Notes: a model not told the origin generated them from the letters alone. Numbered from the stretch's first letter, positions 10,985 through 24,456 are shown. The stretch: DNA of 64,000 nt from Hygrophila difformis (GCA_030278955.1 JAOANR010000005.1:2213431-2277430); one strand, 5' to 3'. A program made the numbers and translations.

Positions 10985-12314
10985 TGTAATACCCGTAAAA
11001 ATGGTAGTAGTAGTAGTAGAAGTAATAATAATAATAGTACTTACACAAATAAATTAATTAGAAATAAGTTAATAGTAGATATGCATGGAAAATTTAATAT
11101 GCATAGATATATGTATATATATATGAGGGATTATTACCGTTGAGCTAAAAAAAAAATTAAATAAATAAATAAAAATATTATGAGGATTATATATTTTGAG
11201 GGATATGTGGTATACAATTCAATTCAAATATAGAATGAATACGAGCAATTGGGGATCAAATCCCACGAATCTGGCAAATTTTAATGAGTTAGTTCTTTAC
11301 AAATTTATTAATTTGTTAATTGTAGCCACAACACTAAATGTCCACCGAGTGGGTTCACATACCGACTCTGCAAATGCGGACGTGCATTATGTATAATATA
11401 CAAGTGTTTTTTTAAAAAAAGATTGACAGTGACCGTAGGTATTAATTTTTTTCCTTTTATATATTTTATAAATTGATGCCAAATTAAGGTATGTTTCCAA
11501 TTGTTGTTCCCTCGAATCATGGAAGAAATTTGTTAATGTTACACATGTGGTGGGCCCAGAATATTGTCGAAATTATAAAAGATTTTGGATATTTTCTATT
11601 TTTAACAATGGTTTATGTTAGGTTTTTTTTTGTCTTCCAGCGCCATTATCTATTTGCACCGCTTTTGGTCTTATTTTTTTATCACCTTTTTTAAGTTTTC
11701 TATCTTTCAAAAATAGAGTGGAAAGCTAATCAAAACATGATAATTAATTAGTGCTACCGAACAGCTACATATATGCAGCCATGACGCTTATTTCTTGATG
11801 TCTGCAAATATTAATGAACTATTGTGGCTCATAAATGAACTTGCCTTTGCATTATCTTGTAATTTGTGCTACTAAAACATCACTGTTGTGCTATTTAATT
11901 TGGCATAACATGTTCTATTCATGAGGCGTGGTGCTCCTCATGTCATGTTGTGATTCAAACTTCCATATTCTGAATTTGTGCTAATACGCGTGTTATGATT
12001 ATGCTTTAAATGTTTAGTGAGCATGCTTTCGCTTGTACGTTGCTTACATGATTCATGAAACATGCTGTGTTATAAAATATGTTATTTTCCCCCTCTTTCC
12101 ATGCTATATGAACAACGATTCAATGTTGCAATTTTCCCTTTATACCATTTGAATTGAATTCAATTCATTATCTTTCAGTAATGAATAGATGTAATGTCTG
12201 GTGCCCTCCGTTCAAGAAATCCACTCTTTCAATGTTAATTATGTCGCGCCCAAATGCAATTTAAGATTTTTTTTTAACCAATTGAATTGAGCCTATGAAA
12301 TGGGTGGCTTAAAT

Positions 12315-15300
12315 TGTAACGCCCCGAAAATTTAAAACCATTTTCGTGACGTCATCGCCGTATTAACTATTCTAAACTGTTGATCACTCAGCTTAGATAG
12401 TCAATACGAAGCGAGGTATAAATACAAACCTGTATCACACTCAAATAAATGCCAACAAAGCAGTATATAACCCCAGGAACAATACATGGCATATCCGGGC
12501 GACAAGCCCTGAAATAACATAATGACATGGTCGCACATCCAATACCAGGAATGACCAATAAGTAAATCATATATGACAACCGCTCACATTTAAGGAATAA
12601 CATATATTTTCATCAAATGCCAGGCAAGAGCATATAATATTTATTCTAAACAATAAATATAATGGATGCAGCCTAGCTAGTTCGCTCAACCCGTACCCCA
12701 ACATCGTGGTCTGCGCCATCCGTAGGAAGATCTATAAAACAAAAACAGATAACCGCAACAAGGTGTCAGTACATCGTACTGGCAAGGAATAGATATAGCT
12801 GGAAACGAGGCACACTAATGATAACACTATACTATATAAATAATAATAACAATAATAATAACAATAATAATAACAATAATGATAACAATAATTAAGGACA
12901 TAAAATAAATACAGAAAGTAAACATCACACCGTCCCATACCGGTGCTTCAACCACTGCAGATAAAATGAATGATGGATGATGAGATGATATGTTATGACC
13001 TAAGATGTCTATCTACCCTAAATGCAACACATAAGCATGTCTAGCGCGCACCTAGGTACCATGGTCGGTATTCCCTCCCATATAAGGGTCCACACCCCTT
13101 AATGGTCGAGAGACATACCCACAGTGCCCCCGCCGCGGACACTAACAGCTGAGATCGTGGCTTACGGCAAGCGGATCAGGCTAAGGGTCATGAGCCCTTT
13201 CCAGCCAAAATCAGACTAGGATATAAATCCTTTTCAGTCTCAATGCTTCTGGGTAGCGATCCCACTATGCCCCTCATCGGATACCGATTCGTAAGCATAG
13301 CGTATCCTACCGTCGTGGCATTTCATATCATCACAGATATTCACATATCATCACAGATATTCAGATTCAATTCAATCACACGTCCATACGTAAATCAACG
13401 CATCAGGACAAAATAAACAACTCATCTCGAGTTAAGTATAATCCGGGGTGTGCCAAGTCCCACGTATCGGCATCAACAACTCATCGCGAGTTAAGTATCA
13501 AGGGTGTGCCAAGCCCCACATATCGGCACCAACACATATTCAGATTCAATTCCACACATGTCAATACGTAAATTACGCATCATGACAAAATAAACAACTC
13601 TTCGCGAGTTAAGTGTAATCAGGGGTGTGCCAAGTCCCACGTATCGGCACTCAACTCATAACATCAAAATAGAAGCAACGCAAGATTCCATCCTAAACTA
13701 AGGCATGGTAGATCTTCTCTAATTGCAACTAAGTTCCAGGTTATGAGCATAATAATTAATGATATTCGCAAGCAGTTCTAGCCTAATTCTAAGGCATCCT
13801 CATTATCCGCAGGGAATCCGTACACACGAGAGTTCCCAATACTAAGGCAACATAGACTATACTAGTCTATTCCTAACCCCGATCTAATTTGCTATTCTAA
13901 ACCTTGCCTTTATTATAAATCTTCAAGCTCCCTTTGTACAACTTCAACTTTCACGTGGCTTCAATACAAGTCCACACTCGTTCCCTGTACAATAATATCA
14001 TTATAAGAATTAAAATAATTTAACAATACCAATTTCATCATCTCCTCTTATCTCCAACACCAACAACCACCTCCAATCCCCTTTTTATAATCCCTCCAAA
14101 TCAACCACCCAATACTTCCAATTCTATGTTTATCAACATAGAATTGACTAATATTGAATAACCCAACAACATCAATAATATAAAGAATAATTCAATCTAA
14201 CATGCCATACTATATACTATAAGTTCTCCAAGCATTCAAGTATCACAACATTAAAATACTAACAAGGTATCCCAATTAATTAAACTTTACAATTTAAAAA
14301 TAAAAAGGTGAAACCACAATCCATAGAATACTTTAAATCACTCAACACTATCATCTTTGAGCATCAATGTTTAATAAATTCAAAATCTATTAATCCATTA
14401 CTTCACCAAATCAATAACAGTAACCCCTGATCCCAATTTTAAAGAATGAAAATCCACAACCACAGTCCCAAAGAAATCAAGAATACAACATCGTTGACAT
14501 ATTAGTCATTCCTCCAATTCTTCTAATTAACACACAACCATAGGAAATTAAATCCAACAATCATTACTCCATTTCACAACTATTCAACATAATAGATTCT
14601 ACTACTAATTTGAACTTCATCAACAAACTTCAATATTCTTTCTACTAGTCCACTTAAATCAAAGTCCTTTACTCATTTCAAGAATTCAAAAAAAATTAAG
14701 TTAACAAGGTACTCCCTTCAATACCAAATTCCCACAACAAATTCCCACCACAGATTCATATAAAGAACATTTCCCATCACCTATCTACTACAACTATTCT
14801 CAAAAAGTAGCTCAATAAAATACCCAATAATCTATGAATGAATAGCATAATTAAAACACTTAGTGAACACCAAGGATTCAGAATCCAAATAGCACAACAA
14901 TCAAACACAAACTAAGAACCCAATTAACACAAGAAGGAAAACAAGAACATTTCCAACACCACCACCAAACTGTCAACATCACCGCCACCAAATCATCATC
15001 ACCACCACCCAGCCGCCGGCGGCAGGCCGGCGGCGGCCGACAGCAGCAGCAGAGCAGCGCAGCCGCGCTGCTCCTCCACAGCGGCAGCAGCCGCTGCTTC
15101 TCCGGCGTCGCGCCACCGCGACGCCGGCTCCTCCACAGCACCACTCCGACGCGTCCAGACCACCACCAGCCACCGGCGGCAGGCCGGCAGCCGCCACAGC
15201 GGCAGCAGCAGCAGCTCGCTGCTGCTTGGCGTCGCGCCACCACGACGTGACCTCCACCACCACAGCCACCTCTTCCCCATCTCCTCCCAACTCCGACTTC

Positions 15301-15981
15301 ACCTCCTGCTCCGGCGCAGCCCCCAGCCACCGGCGAAAGGCCGGCGGCCATCAACAGGACCGCCGCTGCACAGCAGCGCGCAGATGCGCGCTGCTCTTCC
15401 GAGCAGCAGCTCGCCTCCCGGCGAGCTCCACCATCTCATCTCCGCCACGCCGACGCCTCATCCTTCTTCCTCCGGTGGACAGTCGGCTCCTCCAAGAAAT
15501 GGAGTCCAATGCTTCCACAAATTCCCCAATTAGTGTGGAAAAGAAAAGAGAAAGAAGAGGAAGTCCATACCTTCACAAGAACATGGATTTGGAGCTCCGA
15601 TTCTCATCTCAATCGCCCAACTAGTTGCTCTCTTCTTCACCATCGAGATCCCCTTTTGTGTGAGCCCTAATTTCCACTCTCCATTTTGACGGGAAAGAGC
15701 AATTGAGGAGAATGGCCAATTTCTCCAACACCCGATTCAATTAAAGGAATTAGAAGGTGGGCCGGGCTTGGTTTCTGGGTTGGGTCTTGGCCATGGAGTG
15801 GGCTTGGGCCATTTGGTTGGGCTTCTCTTACACTACTAATTTTAATGGGTTGGGCTCTTAATTTATCTCATTGGGCTACTTAAATAATATATCAAGCACC
15901 AATTTGATTAATTAAGCCAACTTAGTTAATTAATCATGATTAAATTAATTTAACCATGAATTAATTATTCGGGATGTTACA
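12315..15981 (-). repeat. 3' LTR (minus orientation)
   Basis: On the plus strand it begins TGTAACGCCCCG and ends GGGATGTTACA. It contains a GC-rich low-complexity stretch at about 14990-15480 that opens spurious Ala/Gly/Cys-rich frames. Relative to the other LTR it lacks 11 bp near 15350. Confidence 0.93.
12767..12781 (-). promoter_or_regulatory. Conserved LTR hairpin, stem CAGTAC/GTACTG
   Basis: CAGTAC-ATC-GTACTG, about 450 nt from the LTR's 3' end. The other LTR of the same element repeats it at 18027-18041. Confidence 0.6.
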
Positions 15982-15996
15982 ATCCCTCCCCCTTAG
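15982..15996 (-). promoter_or_regulatory. Polypurine tract
   Basis: The minus strand reads AAGGGGGAGGGAT directly before the TGTAACATCCCG LTR start. It would prime plus-strand DNA synthesis. Confidence 0.85.
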
Positions 15997-17560
15997 AATC
16001 ATTCGTCCTCGAATGAAATAAGGGTATAGAATAATATCTTATCTCCACTGAATGGTGGGTGGAATCCAACTCTGAACACTTTCTACACGCTACATTCGGT
16101 TACTTAGAAACTCTCATCTTGGGATAAACCTGCATCACAAACAGAACGAACAATCTCCAACATCAAGAAGAAGGTGAGATCGAATTACCAAGAATATGGT
16201 AAATTCTGAATTATGTCGGGAGTCAAAATCTTCCGATACAAGTGGAAAGTATGCAAACAACTAAAATCGTTGTTTGCGGAGATAAGAATACTGATATGGG
16301 AGTCATTGTATAATGGAGCAAATGTAATTAAATAAGTGAACCAATAATGAGATGACTCGGATTAGCAAAGAAATCATACTGACTGACGGAGACCTCGATT
16401 TATGAAAGGGATAATAAATCAGTAGAAAATAGAAGGTACTAACAAGAATGTCCGGTAAGAAACTACTCTACTTCGGGTAGAAATGAATAGTAGCATGAAC
16501 CAAGAATAGCGAATGATAACGAGGAAGAAAGAGCGGACTCCAAAGGATATACAAGAACTTCCAGAAAACGTAAGGAAGTCGATGGCAAAGTTATCATAGA
16601 ATTTTGGAGAACGATAGAGAAGTTTGAAAAATTTAGATAGATGCATTTACACATATCAGTGTAGCTGAAATGAAACTCGAACTATTTAAAATATTGAAAC
16701 GGCGGAAAGAATATCAATGCTGACAGAGTATCAATGAGAACCATTCAGATGGCCTCAAGGGTGATTTGACAATATATTTCAAAACCAAGAGAGTTTAACT
16801 CGGAGAGAAGAGCTGGTACTGAAACGTACACCGTAGGATTTTCAAAAGAAGTAACGAAAATAGTAGCGATATCCACTTTCTCATAATTAAGAAAATGAAA
16901 TGAAAGGATTAAAAATAAAGCATATCCAATAAATAAATATATGTATATATATATCAGCATTACGAGCATTACACCTTCCGTTATTAACTCGCTTCAACGC
17001 CTCTAATTAATCTCTGCGGTATACTCAATTCGATGTCTCGAATTGAATGTCATCGTAGTTCCGTCATTTGCTACAACAGGATGAGTTACCAGCAGTACAT
17101 CTTTAAGATTTAAAGATGTCTGAGATATTATTCTCCTGATGTTCTAATCATCTGCCGACAATGGATCATCATCACATATCCGCATGGCATGGATTTACGT
17201 GTCCCGTTGTTCAATACCTGCAATTACTTAAAGACAGATCCCATACATTATCACAATATAATAAGCTAAAAGAATTACCAAACAAGCAGTAGTAATAATA
17301 TAAATAATTACTCAGCAACTTCTAAACAAGTTGCTAACAGAATTTAAAGAATAGATCTCTTGGGATATCCTTGTTATTCGTCCATAGTTATCTCGCAAAC
17401 CATGGCTCGAATCCACAAGGTGCGCAATATATAAACAGGGTACCACGGCATAAGAATAAATCTAACTAGCATATGACAATGCAAACCTATCCTATATGCA
17501 ATCCCCGCACACCTCACCACATGTTTTTATCAAGTTTTAAGCACATAATAGAGCAAACCC
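15997..17560. other. Non-coding internal region of the giant-LTR element
   Basis: No gag or pol motif is visible on either strand; frames are short and unrelated. Near the polypurine tract lies TTCGTCCTCGAA, shared with the element at 26704-52305. Confidence 0.8.
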
Positions 17561-17572
17561 GCTCTGATACCA
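17561..17572 (-). promoter_or_regulatory. Primer binding site, initiator tRNA-Met
   Basis: The minus strand reads TGGTATCAGAGC, two bases inside the LTR. It matches the 3' end of plant initiator tRNA-Met and fixes the element's orientation. Confidence 0.92.
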
Positions 17573-17574
17573 AC

Positions 17575-20500
17575 TGTAACGCCCCGAAAATTTAAAACCA
17601 TTTTCGTGACGTCATCGCCGTATTAACTATTCTAAACTGTTGATCACTCAGCTTAGATAGTCAATACGAAGCGAGGTATAAATACAAACCTGTATCACAC
17701 TCAAATAAATGCCAACAAAGCAGTATATAACCCCAGGAACAATACATGGCATATCCGGGCGACAAGCCCTGAAATAACATAATGACATGGTCGCACATCC
17801 AATACCAGGAATGACCAATAAGTAAATCATATATGACAACCGCTCACATTTAAGGAATAACATATATTTTCATCAAATGCCAGACAAGAGCATATAATAT
17901 TTATTCTAAACAATAAATATAATGGATGCAGCCTAGCTAGTTCGCTCAACCCGTACCCCAACATCGTGGTCTGCGCCATCCGTAGGAAGATCTATAAAAC
18001 AAAAACAGATAACCGCAACAAGGTGTCAGTACATCGTACTGGCAAGGAATAGATATAGCTGGAAACGAGGCACACTAATGATAACACTATACTATATAAA
18101 TAATAATAACAATAATAATAACAATAATAATAACAATAATGATAACAATAATTAAGGACATAAAATAAATACAGAAAGTAAACATCACACCGTCCCATAC
18201 CGGTGCTTCAACCACTGCAGATAAAATGAATGATGGATGATGAGATGATATGTTATGACCTAAGATGTCTATCTACCCTAAATGCAACACATAAGCATGT
18301 CTAGCGCGCACCTAGGTACCATGGTCGGTATTCCCTCCCATATAAGGGTCCACACCCCTTAATGGTCGAGAGACATACCCACAGTGCCCCCGCCGCGGAC
18401 ACTAACAGCTGAGATCGTGGCTTACGGCAAGCGGATCAGGCTAAGGGTCATGAGCCCTTTCCAGCCAAAATCAGACTAGGATATAAATCCTTTTCAGTCT
18501 CAATGCTTCTGGGTAGCGATCCCACTATGCCCCTCATCGGATACCGATTCGTAAGCATAGCGTATCCTACCGTCGTGGCATTTCATATCATCACAGATAT
18601 TCACATATCATCACAGATATTCAGATTCAATTCAATCACATGTCCATACGTAAATCAACGCATCAGGACAAAATAAACAACTCATCTCGAGTTAAGTATA
18701 ATCCGGGGTGTGCCAAGTCCCACGTATCGGCATCAACAACTCATCGCGAGTTAAGTATCAAGGGTGTGCCAAGCCCCACATATCGGCACCAACACATATT
18801 CAGATTCAATTCCACACATGTCAATACGTAAATTACGCGTCATGACAAAATAAACAACTCTTCGCGAGTTAAGTGTAATCAGGGGTGTGCCAAGTCCCAC
18901 GTATCGGCACTCAACTCATAACATCAAAATAGAAGCAACGCAAGATTCCATCCTAAACTAAGGCATGGTAGATCTTCTCTAATTGCAACTAAGTTCCAGG
19001 TTATGAGCATAATAATTAATGATATTCGCAAGCAGTTCTAGCCTAATTCTAAGGCATCCTCATTATCCGTAGGGAATCCGTACACACGAGAGTTCCCAAT
19101 ACTAAGGCAACATAGACTATACTAGTCTATTCCTAACCCCGATCTAATTTGCTATTCTAAACCTTGCCTTTATTATAAATCTTCAAGCTCCCTTTGTACA
19201 ACTTCAACTTTCACGTGGCTTCAATACAAGTCCACACTCGTTCCCTGTACAATAATATCATTATAAGAATTAAAATAATTTAACAATACCAATTTCATCA
19301 TCTCCTCTTATCTCCAACACCAACAACCACCTCCAATCCCCTTTTTATAATCCCTCCAAATCAACCACCCAATACTTCCAATTCTATGTTTATCAACATA
19401 GAATTGACTAATATTGAATAACCCAACAACATCAATAATATAAAGAATAATTCAATCTAACATGCCATACTATATACTATAAGTTCTCCAAGCATTCAAG
19501 TATCACAACATTAAAATACTAACAAGGTATCCCAATTAATTAAACTTTACAATTTAAAAATAAAAAGGTGAAACCACAATCCATAGAATACTTTAAATCA
19601 CTCAACACTATCATCTTTGAGCATCAATGTTTAATAAATTCAAAATCTATTAATCCATTACTTCACCAAATCAATAACAGTAACCCCTGATCCCAATTTT
19701 AAAGAATGAAAATCCACAACCACAGTCCCAAAGAAATCAAGAATACAACATCGTTGACATATTAGTCATTCCTCCAATTCTTCTAATTAACACACAACCA
19801 TAGGAAATTAAATCCAACAATCATTACTCCATTTCACAACTATTCAACATAATAGATTCTACTACTAATTTGAACTTCATCAACAAACTTCAATATTCTT
19901 TCTACTAGTCCACTTAAATCAAAGTCCTTTACTCATTTCAAGAATTCAAAAAAAAATAAGTTAACAAGGTACTCCCTTCAATACCAAATTCCCACAACAA
20001 ATTCCCACCACAGATTCATATAAAGAACATTTCCCATCACCTATCTACTACAACTATTCTCAAAAAGTAGCTCAATAAAATACCCAATAATCTATGAATG
20101 AATAGCATAATTAAAACACTTAGTGAACACCAAGGATTCAGAATCCAAATAGCACAACAATCAAACACAAACTAAGAACCCAATTAACACAAGAAGGAAA
20201 ACAAGAACATTTCCAACACCACCACCAAACTGTCAACATCACCGCCACCAAATCATCATCACCACCACCCGGCCGCCGGCGGCAGGCCGGCGGCGGCCGA
20301 CAGCAGCAGCAGAGCAGCGCAGCCGCGCTGCTCCTCCACAGCGGCAGCAGCCGCTGCTTCTCCGGCGTCGCGCCACCGCGACGCCGGCTCCTCCACAGCA
20401 CCACTCCGACGCGTCCAGACCACCACCAGCCATCAGCGGCAGGCCGGCAGCCGCCACAGCGGCAGCAGCAGCAGCTCGCTGCTGCTTGGCGTCGCGCCAC

Positions 20501-21252
20501 CACGACGTGACCTCCACCACCACAGCCACCTCTTCCCCATCTCCTCCCAACTCCGACTTCACCTCCTGCTCCGGCGCAGCCCCCAGCCACCGGCGAAAGG
20601 CCGGCGGCCATCAACAGGAGCAGCGGCGGAACGCCGCTGCACAGCAGCGCGCAGATGCGCGCTGCTCTTCCGAGCAGCAGCTCGCCTCCCGGCGAGCTCC
20701 ACCATCTCATCTCCGCCACGCCGACGCCTCATCCTTCTTCCTCCGGTGGACAGTCGGCTCCTCCAAGAAATGGAGTCCAATGCTTCCACAAATTCCCCAA
20801 TTAGTGTGGAAAAGAAAAGAGAAAGAAGAGGAAGTCCATACCTTCACAAGAACATGGATTTGGAGCTCCGATTCTCATCTCAATCGCCCAACTAGTTGCT
20901 CTCTTCTTCACCATCGAGATCCCCTTTTGTGTGAGCCCTAATTTCCACTCTCCATTTTGACGGGAAAGAGCAATTGAGGAGAATGGCCAATTTCTCCAAC
21001 ACCCGATTCAATTAAAGGAATTAGAAGGTGGGCCGGGCTTGGTTTCTGGGTTGGGTCTTGGCCATGGAGTGGGCTTGGGCCATTTGGTTGGGCTTCTCTT
21101 ACACTACTAATTTTAATGGGTTGGGCTCTTAATTTATCTCATTGGGCTACTTAAATAATATATCAAGCACCAATTTGATTAATTAAGCCAACTTAGTTAA
21201 TTAATCATGATTAAATTAATTTAACCATGAATTAATTATTCGGGATGTTACA
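17575..21252 (-). repeat. 5' LTR (minus orientation)
   Basis: Near-identical partner of 12315-15981. It carries an 11-bp longer GC-rich segment near 20620. The promoter should lie in this copy, but I could not place a TATA box confidently. Confidence 0.93.
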
Positions 21253-21580
21253 TAAATTTCTCAAACATAGTTGTATCAATATCTGGTCCACTATCAATGC
21301 CTGCAATTCCTTCATAGTTGCTTTTTTTAAATTGGCTTTTTAAGTTGTGCTGCAAACAAGTGCTTGATGTGTTTTTTACCGTGTATAGTCATGTTCTACG
21401 CAAGCTGTGTTATGCTACTCATTCCATGCATGTCATCATACACTTTCAACTACTACTTATGCAATCATTGGTGTTATACCTCCACTTTAAATGATTCATA
21501 AACATGCACGATGTGTTTTTTTCCCATTCATACATGATTTCTGGCCCGGTTTGCAATGTCTGCCTTATTTTTACTTCTAA

Positions 21581-21796
21581 ACCATTGTCACATTTGTTCC
21601 ATATATTTTTTTCCCCTATTTTCGCGGCAACCATTGGGTGTTTTTTGTTGCCGATTCAGAATGGAAAAATGTTTGGTATTTCAACAGTCAAATCCGCCAG
21701 CCCGGCTTCGAAGGCAACAAGCTGGTGATCAAGCGTGTTCTGCATTGCTTCAAAGACGATCTTCAAAGTCCTTTATATCTGCAAATTAGTATGAAT
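21581..21796 (+). pseudogene. ULP1/C48 peptidase-like fragment inside the TG...CA unit
   Basis: An open stretch ending in TAA at 21794-21796 includes FRGNHWVFFVADSEWKNVWY followed by FNS. This matches the His...Asp segment of ULP1-type peptidases (HW, hydrophobic strand, Y.DS), with Asn where the catalytic Asp is expected. The catalytic Cys segment is absent, so it is a dead fragment. It is not a copy of the ULP gene at 401-5776. It lies in an LTR-like unit, suggesting capture or insertion of a transposon-borne ULP gene. Confidence 0.55.
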
Positions 21797-21906
21797 AAAT
21801 AATCACTTTGTTTAAAAAAAAAAAATAGACCCATCGAGATTCGACTCATGCCAATATTCATCATACATAAAACCATTGGAAACATTCAAACACTTTTATA
21901 TGTTAC

Positions 21907-22237
21907 CTTCCAACACTGGTGCAACACGGCTGTATACGGCGGAGCACTCTTCAATACCGGCCGATGCATCGTCATCATTTTCCCCAATTCCATCACCAGG
22001 TAATGGTAATGAATCATCCCAGCACTGCAAAATATCCTCGTCGCTGTCAACAATGCATTCCCCATAAGGTGTATTATCATCGTCGTTACTGGGGTTTTCC
22101 GTTGCTGTTGCATTGTCGGGGGCATCACCTATATCTTTCGGTAAGGAGTTGAGTCTAGCATCTTCGTTCTCGCTTGCCCGTGGAATAACCTGATTCTTTT
22201 TCATTTTTGCCATTGCCTCATCACAAATCCATATTTG
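21907..22237 (-). pseudogene. Exon-like acidic coding segment, unrecognised
   Basis: Minus-strand open segment of 331 nt bounded by a plausible acceptor (ATGCAG) and donor (GAAG/GTAACA). It encodes an acidic peptide rich in Asp, Glu and Asn, for example SNDDDNTPYGE and GENDDDASAG. I do not recognise the family. Its orientation is opposite to the nearby ULP1-like fragment, so the two are probably separate captures. Confidence 0.4.
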
Positions 22238-22633
22238 CTGCATTATGAAATAGGAAGTTACCAATCAGTCACTTATTGCACCCATTAATTTGGGGGTAAT
22301 GAGATACAGTTTCCATTCATATTAATTGGCTCTGAATGGAAGGTTTGCACAGGAGGATGACGCGTAGCACCTCTTTCAATGCATTGGAATATGTCAGCAT
22401 ATGCATATTCTTTCTAGTCTGCATAGTAACTTAATTGAATATCCACAATCTAGTTTTCTATTTCTTGTATTCTTTCCCAACAATGAGATGTGAGGGGAAT
22501 ATGCTATGGTGAGCTGTTATGGGAATTAATCCCATTAATATCGGGATTGGTTAAACCCATAAATATTTGGGTTCAAATCCACCGTTCAAATCCAGTTAGT
22601 AAACCATAAAAAAAAAAAAAAAACCCTTAAAGC

Positions 22634-22757
22634 AAAAGTCACGAGCACCGCTCTTGGTGGGAAGGCTATTGATGCGGATCACTGCCAAGTGATTTCTTTC
22701 TTGCTTGTGGGATCCATTTGTCAGGCCAACTATCTCATCGAGTCAATTTTCACCAAT
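22634..22757 (+). pseudogene. Exon-like segment with consensus donor, unrecognised
   Basis: Open frame with ALGGKAIDADHCQVISFLLV and ending NYLIESIFTN directly before a GTAAGT donor. The protein-like composition suggests a captured exon fragment. No family is recognised and no acceptor was identified. Confidence 0.3.
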
Positions 22758-23041
22758 GTAAGTTAATCTCACTCTCCTACATCCTTTAGTCATTTATTTT
22801 TCTACGTCAATCTTTTCACGTATAGTCTATCTGCAGGCCTGTCTCTAAAATATATTGCCTATACACATACGGTACTATCTATAGATTTGTGATACTAAAT
22901 GGTGTTCTTTAATTAATTGTCCAGTGGTGTGCTGCTCCCAGGCAAAAGCCATATGCATGACCAGTAATTGTTTAAATTATTTAAGTTGTGCTATAACTAG
23001 ATGTCCTTGTACATATCTTTCGATTGTCTGCAAAACATATA

Positions 23042-23301
23042 CTACCTCCGTCTCAACATTTTTGTTACAGAGGGTTTTTTTGCACTATTCACTGTTTAAC
23101 TTTGATTCAAATTTTTAATATAGCTATGTAAGAAAAAATATAGTCAAGTGAGATCTTGTTAGATTCGTCTAATCTTGTAGTTTTAGACAATTAACTTTTT
23201 ATAATTTTTCGTTGTAAACAATTTAAGTTATTAACCGTTCAAAATGTGTCTCGGCATGCGTATTGAAAGCCAATGTAACAAATATAATGAGACGGATGAA
23301 G
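23042..23301. mobile_element. Stowaway-type MITE
   Basis: Inverted ends CTACCTCCGTCTCAAC and CTTCATCCGTCTCATT, flanked by TA on both sides. 260 bp and non-coding. It shares interior sequence (TTGTTAGATTYGTCTAAT) with the MITE at 25765-26025. It lies inside the 10985-24456 unit. Confidence 0.85.
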
Positions 23302-24123
23302 TATTAATATTATATCTATAGACACAACCTAGAGACATTTGAGTCAAACATTGCAGGCAATGTTGTCATAGGCTAGTCGAGTATATAGAGTTATCCTTAT
23401 GCATGTTTACTTTATATAATTAAGTCTGCAGGAACTAGTCATCTATTAAATCATGGTGCTTCAATGAGAATTCTGAAACCAGTGTTATGTGCATGTAGGA
23501 CGTCCAAATTGCCTATACAAGGCCTATGTATTTTAATTCATGCATTGGTGTTTTAATCAGGAATATATCTCATTTGGCAAAAATATGTTGCCTGGAGTAG
23601 TGAAAATACTTGGCCTGAAATGCATTATTTCAATAGTCAGGACTAGTGTAAATACTTGACTTGAAATGCATTATTTCTCTATTGAATCGGATTGATCATT
23701 CCAGTTGGTTAGAAAAGTAGTTTTGGGCATGTATTCTCATGTAAGCAGGATTTGGAATGTGTTTTATATAGCGGTGTGACTGGACTAGTATTGACGAGTT
23801 GATGCTATGTGCGGATTATGCGGATTTTTGCGGATTATGCGGTTGAGGGGCAGAACCGTGACGGGCAGCGACGAAACTCGCCCCCTCTGTCACAAATTTA
23901 ATTAAATCTAGGTTGACGAACCTTTGAATATGCGGTATTGTGGGTCTAAACCCCTAGTCTCGCCTGCGGGCTTAGGCTAGGGCACCGGTGCTATAGGTTT
24001 AGACAAAACTTGTGGATTATGCGGTAACAAGTGTCCTCGTCAATATTAATTCACCATCACTATTATTTTTGCGGTTATGTCTTTTCCTTGGTGTTGTCCT
24101 TATGGAACTGTGGGTTAACGTAC

Positions 24124-24135
24124 CAGTTTATACTG
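24124..24135 (+). promoter_or_regulatory. Conserved LTR hairpin, stem CAGT/ACTG
   Basis: CAGT-TTAT-ACTG, then AG, about 320 nt from the 3' end of the 10985-24456 unit. This is the shortest stem of the set. Confidence 0.4.
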
Positions 24136-24456
24136 AGTTGTGTGTGTGTTTTTTTTTTTTCTCTTTTTCAGGATTTGGAAGTGAGTAGTCATGAGCACGT
24201 GCACGCATTGGGGCGGGATTCAAGCTTTGCATTTTATTTAAATATTAGTAAATAAAACCCTTTTTAAATTCATGATGGCTTTTGCACAATTAATTTTTGA
24301 AACATTTGTGAATGATGTATGATTTGAGAATAAAAGTATGTTTTCTTATTAGAGCCTTAGCATCTCTTGGTTGATTTGTGTGTTGTAGTATTTTAGCCAA
24401 GAGATGTGGCGGTAACAACCCCTTTATTTTGATGTTTTGAAATTGGGGGTGTTACA

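Larger units (their letters stand above)
12315..21252 (-). mobile_element. Young non-autonomous LTR retrotransposon with giant LTRs
   Basis: TSD TAAAT at 12310-12314 and 21253-21257. LTRs are 12315-15981 (3667 bp) and 17575-21252 (3678 bp). By eye they differ at about eight sites plus one 11-bp indel, about 0.2%. The internal region is only 1593 bp and has no retroviral frames. Orientation is minus: the primer site lies beside the right LTR and a polypurine tract beside the left one. The end TGTAACATCCCG and the TTCGAGGACGAA box before AAGGGGGAGGGA are typical of plant Ty3/gypsy (Tekay/Del-like) 3' ends, so it is probably a LARD-type derivative mobilised in trans. Confidence 0.93.
10985..24456 (+). 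mobile_element. TG...CA unit with 5-bp TSD, probable solo LTR carrying gene fragments
   Basis: Starts TGTAATACCC, ends GGGTGTTACA, and is flanked by the exact duplication ATTGC (10980-10984 and 24457-24461). Helicase coding resumes across the duplication, which confirms the insertion. After removing the nested element at 12315-21252 and its TSD, about 4.5 kb belongs to this unit. I see no internal PBS or second LTR, so a solo LTR is the simplest reading. Its 3' end resembles the 3' end of the solo LTR at 27339-30900: both have TTTTCAGG, then GCACGTGCACG, then GGGG. It contains a ULP1-like fragment and two exon-like segments. Confidence 0.75.

Noticed and set aside
12388..12938. Short minus-strand frames repeated at 17648-18198
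   Set aside because: They repeat only because they lie in the two LTRs of one element, and they have no protein-like features.
14878..15624. Ala/Gly/Cys-rich long open frames on both strands (and the copy at 20138-20941)
   Set aside because: They arise from a GC-rich low-complexity part of an LTR, overlap on opposite strands, and change frame between the two LTR copies at the 11-bp indel.
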